From JAFEBO01 sp044375915 (GTDB lineage: Bacteria; Planctomycetota; Phycisphaerae; Phycisphaerales; UBA1924): DNA of 6,714 nt. Numbering within the stretch: the first letter of the stretch is position 1; the number at the start of each line of letters is the position of its first letter. A program made the position numbers and the translations under genes. The notes beneath the pieces were generated by a model. It saw nothing but the letters and a program-made list of their open reading frames with translations, was not told where the DNA came from and ran no database searches. Shown here piece after piece: positions 1-6,694 of the stretch. Location: positions 1-6,714 of the forward strand of contig JBILLU010000178.1 in assembly GCA_044375915.1 (NCBI GenBank), read 5' to 3'.

Positions 1-228
1 CGACATACAGATCGCCACCCTTTTCCGCTCCCCCACCGACACACCCAAAGATCGCGCCGCAGCTTCGCCCCGCGCGAAAACCGAACCCGATCTCGCGGAT
101 GGAATCTTTGGCGGACACTCCTCTCCGCTCAAGCCCCGAAAATATGCTTGTTTCAACGATGAAAAACCGATCAAAATGCGTACAGGACATGCCGCGGGCA
201 TTGAACTGAACGGCTATTCTCTCGACAG
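1..228. other. Left-edge intergenic region, possible start of a divergent gene
   Basis: No recognisable gene lies here. The first 120 bases are GC-rich and 140-180 is clearly A/T-richer, as expected for a promoter zone ahead of the response regulator. On the minus strand two frames stay open to the left edge. One starts at ATG 201-199 and runs 67 codons. The other starts at GTG 118-116 with a GGAG four bases upstream and reads VSAKDSIREIGFGF, then a glycine-rich stretch. Either could be the beginning of a gene that runs out of the window to the left. I recognise neither protein, and their third-codon positions are less GC-biased than those of the clear genes, so both may be chance. Confidence 0.3.
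148..177 (+). promoter_or_regulatory. Candidate promoter for the response regulator
   Basis: TTGTTT at 148-153 and CAAAAT at 172-177 are separated by 18 bases. They match the sigma-70 boxes at four of six positions each and sit in the only A/T-rich patch of the leader, about 50 bases before the ATG at 229. The match is weak and the call rests mainly on location and base composition. Confidence 0.25.
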
Positions 229-720
229 ATGACCGCCTCGAACCCCTCCAACTCGATCTCGCCCCCGCTCACCGACTCTTGGGATGGCCGAGGCGTTTGC
301 GTCCTCGTCGTCGACGACAACGAGCAGAATCTCGAGCTGCTCGAGGCCTACCTCGAGGATCTCCACTGCGATCTCACCCTCGCCCGCGACGGCCTGGAGG
401 CCCTGGAAGCCGTCGCCGCGAAGCGGCCTGACATCATTCTGTTGGACGTCATGATGCCCCGAATGAGCGGGTTTCAGGCCTGCGCCAAGCTCAAAGGCGA
501 CGCCTCGACGCGGGATATCCCGATCGTCATGGTGACCGCCCTGAACGAGGTCAGCGACGTCGAGCGGGCCATTGAGTGCGGGGCGGACGACTTCTTGAGC
601 AAGCCCGTCAACAAGCTCGAGCTGCTGACCCGCGTGAAATCGCTCGTGCGCATCAGCAAGATGCAGCAGGAACTGCAGCGAGCGCTGACGCAGCTGCGGT
701 CGTTCCGCGACGGGGCCTGA
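229..720 (+). CDS. Single-domain response regulator (receiver domain, PleD-like)
   Basis: A 163-residue protein made almost entirely of one CheY-like receiver domain (about residues 22-143). Visible landmarks are the acidic pair Asp29-Asp30 in VLVVDDN, the phospho-acceptor Asp73 in LLDVMMP, the switch Thr103 in MVTA, and Lys125 in LSKPV. The first 20 residues are a Ser/Pro-rich, probably disordered lead. The last 20 (MQQELQRALTQLRSF) look like a short amphipathic helix or coiled coil. There is no DNA-binding, GGDEF or HD-GYP output domain, so it probably signals by protein contact after phosphorylation by a histidine kinase not encoded here. The closest style known to me is the first receiver of PleD-type regulators. 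The start is the first ATG in frame and has no Shine-Dalgarno sequence, as is common in planctomycetes. It lies 129 bases upstream of rpsL on the same strand, and no terminator is visible between them. The receiver call is secure; the partner and role are unknown. Confidence 0.93.
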   Translation: MTASNPSNSISPPLTDSWDGRGVCVLVVDDNEQNLELLEAYLEDLHCDLTLARDGLEALEAVAAKRPDIILLDVMMPRMSGFQACAKLKGDASTRDIPIVMVTALNEVSDVERAIECGADDFLSKPVNKLELLTRVKSLVRISKMQQELQRALTQLRSFRDGA

Positions 721-750
721 GCAGAGTTTGAGGCCTGTTGTCCGCAGGGA

Positions 751-779
751 TTGCCTTTTTCGGGGCGGATGCCTATCGT
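751..779 (+). promoter_or_regulatory. Candidate sigma-70 promoter for rpsL-rpsG
   Basis: TTGCCT (751-756) and TATCGT (774-779) are exactly 17 bases apart. Each matches the consensus hexamer at four of six positions. The pair lies in the 129-base gap between the response regulator and rpsL and would give a leader of roughly 65 bases. If used, the ribosomal genes can be transcribed independently of the regulator gene. The assignment is by eye only. Confidence 0.35.
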
Positions 780-797
780 TTTGGCCCTTGTCCGGTC

Positions 798-812
798 GGG
801 CACGTCGTGCCC
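798..812 (+). other. Small hairpin in the rpsL leader
   Basis: GGGCAC (798-803) and GTGCCC (807-812) form a perfect six-pair stem with a three-base loop, 37 bases before the rpsL start. No T-tract follows, so it is not a terminator. It could be a leader structure that modulates translation, or chance in GC-rich DNA. Confidence 0.25.
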
Positions 813-849
813 CGGGCATCGGATTCTCGCAAGGTTTCTGGTACGCCAC

Positions 850-1242
850 ATGCCGACGATCAACCAGCTTGTCCGCCGTCCGCGTCGCTCCCCTGGAGCC
901 AAGTCCAAGGTCCGCGACCTCGCGCTCGCCCCGATGAAGCGCGGCGTGTGCCTGATCGTCAAGACCATGACCCCCAAGAAGCCGAACTCGGCTCTCCGTA
1001 AGGTCGCCCGCGTGCGCCTCTCCAACGGCCGCGAAGTCACCGCCTACATCGGCGGCGAAGGCCACAACCTTCAGGAGCACTCGATCGTTCTCGTCCGCGG
1101 CGGACGCGTGCGCGACCTCCCCGGTGTGCGCTACCACGTCGTTCGCGGCAGCCTCGACTGCCTCGGCGTCGAGAACCGCAAGCAGAGCCGCTCGAAGTAC
1201 GGCGCCAAGCAGGCCAAGGGTGGCGGCGCCGCCAAGAAGTAA
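850..1242 (+). CDS. rpsL: 30S ribosomal protein S12
   Basis: S12 sits at the decoding centre of the 30S subunit and controls tRNA selection accuracy. The 130-residue product begins MPTINQLVRRPR and contains the family's hallmark segments: PKKPNSALRK (residues 42-51), YIGGEGHNLQEHS (66-78), DLPGVRYH (89-96) and RSKYGAK near the end. It aligns without gaps to E. coli S12 up to about residue 117, then carries a slightly longer Gly/Ala/Lys tail. Lys43 is present, but residue 88, Lys in most bacteria, is Arg (codon CGC at 1111-1113). Asp89, the residue that RimO methylthiolates in other bacteria, is kept. The frame is open back to 751, but homology fixes the start at the ATG at 850. No strong Shine-Dalgarno is seen. 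It is followed after 120 bases by rpsG, the usual str-operon order. Identification is certain. Confidence 0.98.
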   Translation: MPTINQLVRRPRRSPGAKSKVRDLALAPMKRGVCLIVKTMTPKKPNSALRKVARVRLSNGREVTAYIGGEGHNLQEHSIVLVRGGRVRDLPGVRYHVVRGSLDCLGVENRKQSRSKYGAKQAKGGGAAKK

Positions 1243-1262
1243 GTGACACGCGGCGAGTAATC

Positions 1263-1296
1263 CCCGCGCTCGCGTGAGCCCACGCGTCGCGGCGGG
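1263..1296 (+). promoter_or_regulatory. Possible structured element between rpsL and rpsG
   Basis: The rpsL-rpsG gap is 120 bases, and it can fold. CGCGTG (1271-1276) pairs with CACGCG (1281-1286) around an AGCC loop, and an outer CCCGC (1263-1267) can pair with GCGGG (1292-1296) across an internal loop. In E. coli the rpsL-rpsG spacer is the S7 binding site for translational autoregulation, so a structure here has precedent. I see no sequence match to that site, and the fold may simply reflect GC content. Confidence 0.3.
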
Positions 1297-1362
1297 TGAA
1301 GGTACCGTCGGCATCGTCGCCGCCGGACACGCCGGAAACCCTCTCAGGGAGTTTTGAGTCCG

Positions 1363-1854
1363 ATGGGCAACTTCACCGCTTCCGAATCTCAGCTGCGTCC
1401 GGACCCCCGCTTCGGCGACAAGGTCCTCTCGCGCTTCATCAACTGCATCATGCGTCAGGGCAAGAAGTCGGTCGCCCAGCGCGTCGTCTACGACGCGATG
1501 GACATCATCGACGAAAAGCTCGCCAAGGAAACCGCTCCCGAGAAGCCCGAGAACAGCATCGCTCTGTTCCACATGGCCATCGAGAACGTCAAGCCCTTCG
1601 TCGAGGTCCGCTCCAAGCGCATCGGCGGTGCCAACTACCAGGTGCCCATGCAGGTGAACAACAAGCGTCAGCAGTCGCTGGCCTTCCGCTGGCTGATCGA
1701 CGCCGTCCGCGGCGAGAAGGGCCGCCCGATCGCCGCCCGCCTCGCCGACGAGCTCTACTCGGCCGCCAAGAAGGAAGGCAAGGCCATGATGACCCGCGAC
1801 CAGACCCACAAGATGGCCGAAGCCAACCGCGCCTTCGCCCACTTCGCGAACTAA
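1363..1854 (+). CDS. rpsG: 30S ribosomal protein S7
   Basis: S7 is a primary assembly protein that nucleates the 30S head by binding the 3' major domain of 16S rRNA, and it contacts E-site tRNA. The 163-residue product shows the family pattern: PDPRFGDKVLSRFINCIM (residues 13-30), GKKSVAQRVVYDA (33-45), IENVKPFVEVRSKRIGGANY (73-92), then QVPMQV, LAFRWL and the C-terminal MAEANRAFAHF. Two things differ from E. coli S7. The N-terminus (MGNFTASESQ) lacks the basic Arg/Lys cluster, and about eight extra residues sit around positions 50-65 (KLAKETAPEKPEN). I chose the ATG at 1363 because AGGGAG at 1346-1351 lies 11 bases upstream. A TTG at 1354 would add three residues but leaves only two bases of spacing. 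fusA does not follow; a terminator ends the unit. Confidence 0.97.
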   Translation: MGNFTASESQLRPDPRFGDKVLSRFINCIMRQGKKSVAQRVVYDAMDIIDEKLAKETAPEKPENSIALFHMAIENVKPFVEVRSKRIGGANYQVPMQVNNKRQQSLAFRWLIDAVRGEKGRPIAARLADELYSAAKKEGKAMMTRDQTHKMAEANRAFAHFAN

Positions 1855-1878
1855 GCCTCGTGCTCCTCTGAATCCTCG

Positions 1879-1906
1879 AAAGGCCCGGCAACTGCCGGGC
1901 CTTTTT
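1879..1906 (+). terminator. Intrinsic terminator after rpsG
   Basis: AAAGGCCCGGC (1879-1889), a four-base loop, and GCCGGGCCTTT pair perfectly over 11 base pairs and run straight into five T residues (1902-1906), 25 bases after the rpsG stop. This is a classic Rho-independent terminator. On the opposite strand the hairpin is followed by only a short T run, so it mainly serves the plus strand. Confidence 0.92.
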
Positions 1907-1920
1907 CATGCAGTTGGATT

Positions 1921-1938
1921 GGCTTCCAGCCGGTCTTC
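1921..1938 (+). repeat. Degenerate half copy of the GACCGGCC repeat
   Basis: GGCTTCCAGCCGGTCTTC matches 16 of 18 bases of the right part of the intact palindrome at 1952-1969, 31 bases further on. It has lost most of the left arm. It looks like a decayed neighbouring copy. Confidence 0.5.
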
Positions 1939-1945
1939 AAGCACC

Positions 1946-1968
1946 AGGACCGGCCTCCGGCCGGTCTT
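1946..1968. repeat. GACCGGCC palindromic repeat, copy 1
   Basis: GACCGGCC (1948-1955), loop TCC, GGCCGGTC (1959-1966), extended by a G-T and an A-T pair to 23 bases. The same 23 bases recur exactly at 6506-6528, and a loop variant lies inverted at 6613-6635. It sits between the convergent rpsG and deacetylase genes. No T-tract follows on either strand, so it is better described as an interspersed palindromic element than a terminator. Confidence 0.8.
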
Positions 1969-1991
1969 CCGACGTTTCTCCATCATCTGAC

Positions 1992-2012
1992 GAACCGCCT
2001 GGAAGGCGGTTC
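1992..2012. repeat. GAACCGCC palindrome at the deacetylase 3' end
   Basis: GAACCGCCT (1992-2000) and AGGCGGTTC (2004-2012) pair perfectly around GGA. The right arm ends on the last base of the deacetylase TAG stop codon (2014-2012 on the minus strand). It differs in sequence from the GACCGGCC repeat but has the same architecture: two short arms, a three-base loop and an intergenic site. No T-run follows on the minus strand. It may stabilise the 3' end of the deacetylase mRNA. Confidence 0.6.
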
Positions 2013-2827
2013 TACTTCTTCCGGGTGATCGACTGGCGGTAATCCAGCAACGCGCGGCCGCCGTCGAGTTCCGTCAACTTGATCGCGAAGTCATCGAGGT
2101 TGTCAAAGTACGTCACAATCGTCCGCCCGATCTCGAACGGCTCGTCGCAGTCGTGCACCAGCCCCACCTCCGTCGTGAACGCGAAGTGATACCCCACACG
2201 CCGCGCCGCGGTCATCTCCCGCTCGGTGAAGTCGCCGAACGGGTACGCCAGGCTGATGCACTCCTCGCCGAAGAACTTCTCGAGTGCCGCCTTCGACCCC
2301 CGCAGCTCCTCGTCGAGCTTGAGCGTCTCGACCCCGGGCAGCGACGGGTGGCTGATCGTGTGCGACTGGATGTCCATCCCCGCGCCCCGCATCTCGCACA
2401 GATCCGCCCATGTCGTGTACCCGCGGCTCGGGTCGTCGCTCAAGACGCCCGTGTGCACGTAGAACACCCCCACCATGCCGCGTTCCTTCAGCAGCGGAAA
2501 CGCGATCGTGTATTGCTCCCGCCACCCGTCGTCGAACGTCAGCATCACTGGCTTCGCGGGCAACGGCTGGCCCTCCCGCACCGACGCCGCCAGCGTGCGG
2601 CAATCGATCGCGGTGTACCCGTTCGCCTGCAGGTAGTCGAGCTGCTTCGCAAACTCCGTCGGCGACACATCGAACCGCGCGTTTAACCGGTCCGCCATGC
2701 TCGGCCCCGGCTCGCGGAGATGGTGGTACATCAGCACCGGCACCACCAGCCGCCGCGCTGCCGGAACGCTCGGCGGCGTCGGGTCGGTTGACACCAACGC
2801 CGCCATCACGCTCCACAGAAAGCTCAT
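2012..2827 (-). CDS. Polysaccharide deacetylase (NodB homology domain)
   Basis: A carbohydrate esterase family 4 type enzyme that removes acetyl groups from N-acetylated sugars in glycans, using a divalent metal. In the 271-residue reading the NodB motifs are all visible: PVLMYHHL (30-37) opening the fold, TFDDG (97-101) with the catalytic-base and metal Asp pair, SHTISH (155-160) with the two metal His four apart, and YPFG (195-198) as the third motif. The N-terminus (MSFLWSVMAALVS) is hydrophobic but short and lacks positive charge, so a signal peptide is possible but unproven. The frame remains open upstream to 3109, but that part translates a repeat element, so I reject it. ATG 2827 has no Shine-Dalgarno; ATG 2806, preceded by GGAG four bases upstream, is the alternative. 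It converges with rpsG. The substrate (peptidoglycan, chitin-like or exopolysaccharide) cannot be told from sequence. Confidence 0.9.
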   Translation of the reverse strand: MSFLWSVMAALVSTDPTPPSVPAARRLVVPVLMYHHLREPGPSMADRLNARFDVSPTEFAKQLDYLQANGYTAIDCRTLAASVREGQPLPAKPVMLTFDDGWREQYTIAFPLLKERGMVGVFYVHTGVLSDDPSRGYTTWADLCEMRGAGMDIQSHTISHPSLPGVETLKLDEELRGSKAALEKFFGEECISLAYPFGDFTEREMTAARRVGYHFAFTTEVGLVHDCDEPFEIGRTIVTYFDNLDDFAIKLTELDGGRALLDYRQSITRKK

Positions 2828-2902
2828 TAGGCCGTGAATCACAGGTGGAGAAGATACCGCGTCGGCGATCACTTTCCAAAAGAAAAATCCGCGAACGCGC
2901 CT

Positions 2903-2961
2903 CCTCTCCCCGCATGCGGGGAGAGGACGACTCGATGCAAAGCATCGAGTTAGGTGAGGGG
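2903..2961 (+). repeat. Double-hairpin intergenic repeat, copy 1
   Basis: Hairpin one is a perfect 24-base palindrome at 2903-2926 (arms CCTCTCCCCGCA and TGCGGGGAGAGG). Hairpin two is ACTCGATGC (2930-2938), loop AAA, GCATCGAGT (2942-2950). A TAGGTGAGGGG tail follows. The layout resembles interspersed elements found between genes in many GC-rich bacteria, often mistranslated as 'SRPLPACGERRRVRG'-like peptides. A diverged copy lies inverted about 40 bases away. Confidence 0.8.
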
Positions 2962-3003
2962 AATGCGGGTACCTGAACGAAACAATCATCCGAACGCGAT
3001 TCG

Positions 3004-3061
3004 CCCCTCCCCGGTCTCGCAAAGCCTCGACCACCCCTCCCCGCTCCGCGGGACGGGGAGG
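3004..3061 (-). repeat. Double-hairpin intergenic repeat, copy 2 (inverted)
   Basis: Read on the minus strand this copy has the same order as copy 1. It has a CCTCCCCG / CGGGGAGG hairpin (3061-3054 with 3043-3036) enclosing a small TCC/GGA stem, then a second element with the core GGC-TTT-GCG that pairs imperfectly, then an ACCGGGGAGGGG tail. It is a diverged member of the same family, facing copy 1 tail to tail. Confidence 0.65.
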
Positions 3062-3109
3062 CGCGAGCACCGTGCCCGCTTGTCGAGCGGTCACCTCGCA
3101 TCTCCGCAC

Positions 3110-3145
3110 AAAGAAAGAAAACGGGGCCGGATCGCTCCGGCCCCG
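3110..3145 (-). terminator. Intrinsic terminator of the prolyl oligopeptidase gene
   Basis: On the minus strand CGGGGCCGGA (3145-3136), a four-base loop and TCCGGCCCCG (3131-3122) form a perfect ten-pair stem followed by TTTTCTTTCTTT (3121-3110). It lies 40 bases after the peptidase stop codon, so the peptidase transcript ends before the deacetylase gene, which must have its own promoter. Confidence 0.9.
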
Positions 3146-3185
3146 CTCGCAATTGTGCGTGCTTTGTATTCCCTCGTGGGCTCGA

Positions 3186-5351
3186 TCACTTGCCCTCGAG
3201 CATCCCCAGCTGCCACATCAGGAAGATCCGCTGATCGACCAGGTCACGCATCCGCAGGTTCAGCGGCTTGCCCTGGCCGTGGCCGGCCTCCTTGTCGCCC
3301 CAGTACAGAATCGGCAGGCCGCTGCCCGTCGCCTCGCGGAGGGCCGCGACGAACTTGCGGGCGTGCAGCGGGTGCACGCGGGCGTCGTTCTCGCCGGCGG
3401 TCACGATCATCGCCGGGTACTTAGTCCCCTTCTTCACGTTCTGGTAAGGCGAGTACTTCAAGAGGTACGCCGCCTGGTCCGCGTTCTCCGCGCTGCCGTA
3501 CTCGGGCACCCAGTACCGGGCCATCAGGAAGTCCTGATAGCGGATCATGTCGATCAGCGGCACCATGCACAGCGCGGCCTTGCACAGGTCCGGACGCTGC
3601 GTGACGAACGTGCCGACGAGCAACCCTCCCTGCGAGCCGCCCATGACGGCGAGCTTGTCGGGGTTGGTGTAGTTGCTCTGAATCAGGTACTCCGCCGCGG
3701 CCTGGAAATCGCTCCAAGTGTTCTGACGCTTCTCAAGCTTGCCGGACTCGTGCCACTTCTGGCCGAACTCGCCACCGCCGCGGATGTTGGCGACGACGTA
3801 GACGCCGCCCGCGTCGAACCACTGGAAGTTCGAGGCGCTGAACGACGGCGTCAGGCTGATGTTGAACCCGCCGTAGCCGTAGAGGATGGTCGGGTTCTTG
3901 CCGTCGAGCTTCAGGCCCTTCTTGTGCACGATAAACATGGGGACGCGGGCGCCGTCCTTGCCGCTGAACCACTCCTGCTTCACCTCGACCGTGCTCGGAT
4001 CGACCGGCACGTTGGGGCGCTCCCACAGCACCGGCTCGGCGTCGGGCTTGGTGAGATCGATCTGGAAGTGGCTCGTCGGATAGTTGAAGCTGGAGAAGGT
4101 CAAGATCGCGGTATCGCGGTCCTCTTCGGTGTTGACGCCTGCGCTGCCGATGCCCGGGAGCTTCAGCGTGCCGTAGGACTTGCCCGCGTGATCGAAGATC
4201 TCCACCACGCTCGACGCGTCCTTCAGGTACGTCGCGGCGATGCGGGTCTTCGACACGCTCACGCCGGTCAGGTTCGCGTCCTGCTTCTCCGGAATGATCT
4301 CCTTCCAATTCTCTTTGCTCGGCTTGTTCAGGTCGACCGCATAGACACGCCCGTTGGGCGCCCCCAGAGTCGTCTGCATGAACATCGTGTCGCCGACGAT
4401 GTCGCCGCCAGCCGCGGCCTTCTCGCCCACCATCACGCCGACTTTGTTCACCTTGCCGGTCTTCTTGAACTCATCGAACTTTGCGACCCACAGGTCGTTG
4501 TTGCGGGTGTCGGTCGAGTAGCTGAGCGCCAACCACTTGCCGCCGCGATCGAGGCCACCGCCGGGGCCGTAGGTGGTCGCGAGCTTGGCGTTCTCTTCCT
4601 TGGTGAACTGGCGGATGATCTGCTTGGCGCTGCCGACGTCGCCCTTGATGTCGATGTACATCACCTGGCCCGAGTACGGGTTCTTGGGGTCGGCGAGGTT
4701 GCGGTACACAAAGCCGCTGCTATCAGGCAGCCACGACGCGCTCGAGATCTTGTTCGGCACCGACCAATCGAGCGTCTTGCCGCTGGCGATGTCGAGGACG
4801 TAGAGCGTGGTGTTCTCGTCACCCTTGGAGTAGGTGCCGTAGGCGATCATCGTCCCCTGCTCGTTGGGCGAGGCGAAGGTCACGGTGACCAGTCCGCTCT
4901 TGTCGATCGTGGCGGGATCGATGAGCAGCTTGTCCGGACCCTTGGCGCCGTCGCGGTAGTAGAACAACGCCTGGTTCTGGCTCGCTTCACGCTTGAAGAA
5001 GAAGTAGCGGTTGCCGCGGATCGTCGGCGACGAGATCGACCCGACCTCCATCAGCGGCCTGATCTTCTCCTCGATCGCCTTGCGCCCCGGAAGGTTGTCG
5101 AGCACCGAACGCGAGTACGCGTTCTGCGCATCGGTCCACGCATCAACCTCGGGCGTCAGCTTGCCCATGTTCTTGGGGTCGCTGTTGTCGCCCTCGAGCC
5201 ACTGGTAGTTGTCCACCCACTCGGTGCCGTGGGTGTTCTCCTTCACGGGCACAACTTTGGTCGGGGGCGGAGCAGGGATCTCCCCGGCGAGCACGAAGCT
5301 CAGGCCGAGAGTCAAACCGGCAATCGAGGGGAGCAGACGCTGGGGTTTCAT
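3186..5351 (-). CDS. Secreted prolyl oligopeptidase (peptidase family S9A)
   Basis: A serine peptidase that cleaves short peptides after proline. The 721-residue length fits S9A enzymes plus a signal peptide. Residues 1-22 (MKPQRLLPS, then a Leu/Gly-rich core ending VLAGE) look like a Sec signal, so the enzyme should be periplasmic or exported. The mature part has an N-terminal segment with the family's WLE, a seven-bladed propeller (about 80-455) and an alpha/beta hydrolase. In the hydrolase, LYGYGGFNIS (490-499) supplies the oxyanion Tyr493. The catalytic triad is Ser573 in GGSQGG, Asp656 in ENDARVHPLH and His691 in AGHGQGKP. Arg658 matches the substrate-binding Arg of porcine enzyme. The nucleophile elbow has Gln where Asn is usual (GGSNGG). 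ATG 5351 has a GGAG (5362-5359) seven bases upstream. It lies 93 bases downstream of the ABC ATPase on the same strand with no terminator between. Its exact substrates are unknown. Confidence 0.95.
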   Translation of the reverse strand: MKPQRLLPSIAGLTLGLSFVLAGEIPAPPPTKVVPVKENTHGTEWVDNYQWLEGDNSDPKNMGKLTPEVDAWTDAQNAYSRSVLDNLPGRKAIEEKIRPLMEVGSISSPTIRGNRYFFFKREASQNQALFYYRDGAKGPDKLLIDPATIDKSGLVTVTFASPNEQGTMIAYGTYSKGDENTTLYVLDIASGKTLDWSVPNKISSASWLPDSSGFVYRNLADPKNPYSGQVMYIDIKGDVGSAKQIIRQFTKEENAKLATTYGPGGGLDRGGKWLALSYSTDTRNNDLWVAKFDEFKKTGKVNKVGVMVGEKAAAGGDIVGDTMFMQTTLGAPNGRVYAVDLNKPSKENWKEIIPEKQDANLTGVSVSKTRIAATYLKDASSVVEIFDHAGKSYGTLKLPGIGSAGVNTEEDRDTAILTFSSFNYPTSHFQIDLTKPDAEPVLWERPNVPVDPSTVEVKQEWFSGKDGARVPMFIVHKKGLKLDGKNPTILYGYGGFNISLTPSFSASNFQWFDAGGVYVVANIRGGGEFGQKWHESGKLEKRQNTWSDFQAAAEYLIQSNYTNPDKLAVMGGSQGGLLVGTFVTQRPDLCKAALCMVPLIDMIRYQDFLMARYWVPEYGSAENADQAAYLLKYSPYQNVKKGTKYPAMIVTAGENDARVHPLHARKFVAALREATGSGLPILYWGDKEAGHGQGKPLNLRMRDLVDQRIFLMWQLGMLEGK

Positions 5352-5444
5352 GGGGAATCTCCGTGGGGAGGCGATGCCTCGCTCAGAGTGTACCGCGTCG
5401 GTCTGCAGGCGTTGCGACGAGACCTCACCCCAAATTCCCTGAAA

Positions 5445-6419
<975 letters not shown>

Positions 6420-6505
6420 GGCGCGGCTCCGCGAGCTGGAGGGGAGGGACGAGTGGTCGAGAGAATGTAGCGGGTAGGCGGGCGTTGGGTTCCCTGGATT
6501 TCAGT

Positions 6506-6528
6506 AGGACCGGCCTCCGGCCGGTCTT
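6506..6528. repeat. GACCGGCC palindromic repeat, copy 2
   Basis: Identical over 23 bases to 1946-1968, with arms GACCGGCC and GGCCGGTC around TCC. It lies about 75 bases upstream of the ABC ATPase Shine-Dalgarno, in the gene's probable promoter region. The flanks differ from copy 1, which places the repeat boundary at the palindrome itself. Confidence 0.8.
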
Positions 6529-6612
6529 TGCGGGTGCGACAAGGCATGTGCGTCATCAACAGATCTGCCCCACAAGAGCGGCCGCAAGCTGCTTCCGCCC
6601 ACGACTCGCCGG

Positions 6613-6635
6613 AAGACCGGCCGAAGGCCGGTCCC
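6613..6635. repeat. GACCGGCC palindromic repeat, copy 3 (inverted, loop variant)
   Basis: GACCGGCC (6615-6622), loop GAA, GGCCGGTC (6626-6633). On the minus strand the loop reads TTC rather than TCC, and the outer bases (GG before, TT after) match the other copies. It is thus an inverted copy, 84 bases from copy 2. Changes are confined to the loop and the wobble base, and the arms are intact. Confidence 0.75.
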
Positions 6636-6655
6636 ACTGGTCCTTGAAAGTAATC

Positions 6656-6694
6656 AGCGAAAACAAACAGGCCCCGGCGCGATGCCGGGGCCTG
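6656..6694 (-). terminator. Intrinsic terminator of a minus-strand gene beyond the right edge
   Basis: On the minus strand CAGGCCCCGGC (6694-6684), a five-base loop and GCCGGGGCCTG (6678-6668) make a perfect 11-pair stem followed by TTTGTTTTCGC (6667-6657). It implies a minus-strand gene ending just to the right. A TGA at 6703-6701, six bases before the stem, could be its stop codon, but only three to four codons of it would be inside the window. Confidence 0.8.

Larger units (their letters stand above)
2828..3185. other. Repeat-rich intergenic region between deacetylase and peptidase
   Basis: This 358-base stretch holds no supported gene. It contains two double-hairpin repeat modules in inverted orientation (2903-2961 and 3004-3061) and the terminator of the upstream peptidase (3110-3145). 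What remains, 2828-2902, must hold the deacetylase promoter. It is relatively A-rich around 2873-2889, but I found no convincing -35/-10 pair. Confidence 0.7.

Noticed and set aside
751..849. Extended rpsL start at TTG 751
   Set aside because: S12 homology begins exactly at MPTINQ (850), and the upstream 33 codons have no counterpart in the family and overlap a plausible promoter.
214..1842. A 542-codon open frame on the minus strand
   Set aside because: It runs antisense to the response regulator, rpsL and rpsG, which are certain. It has no recognisable motif and low-complexity composition.
2828..3109. N-terminal extension of the deacetylase frame by 94 codons
   Set aside because: The extension translates the double-hairpin repeats and crosses part of the intergenic region next to the peptidase terminator. 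Polysaccharide deacetylases do not need it, and an internal ATG gives a normal start.
6450..6490. Promoter for the ABC ATPase (TACATT-like -10 on the minus strand)
   Set aside because: The -10 resembles consensus at four positions, but no acceptable -35 lies 16-18 bases upstream, so it is not supported.
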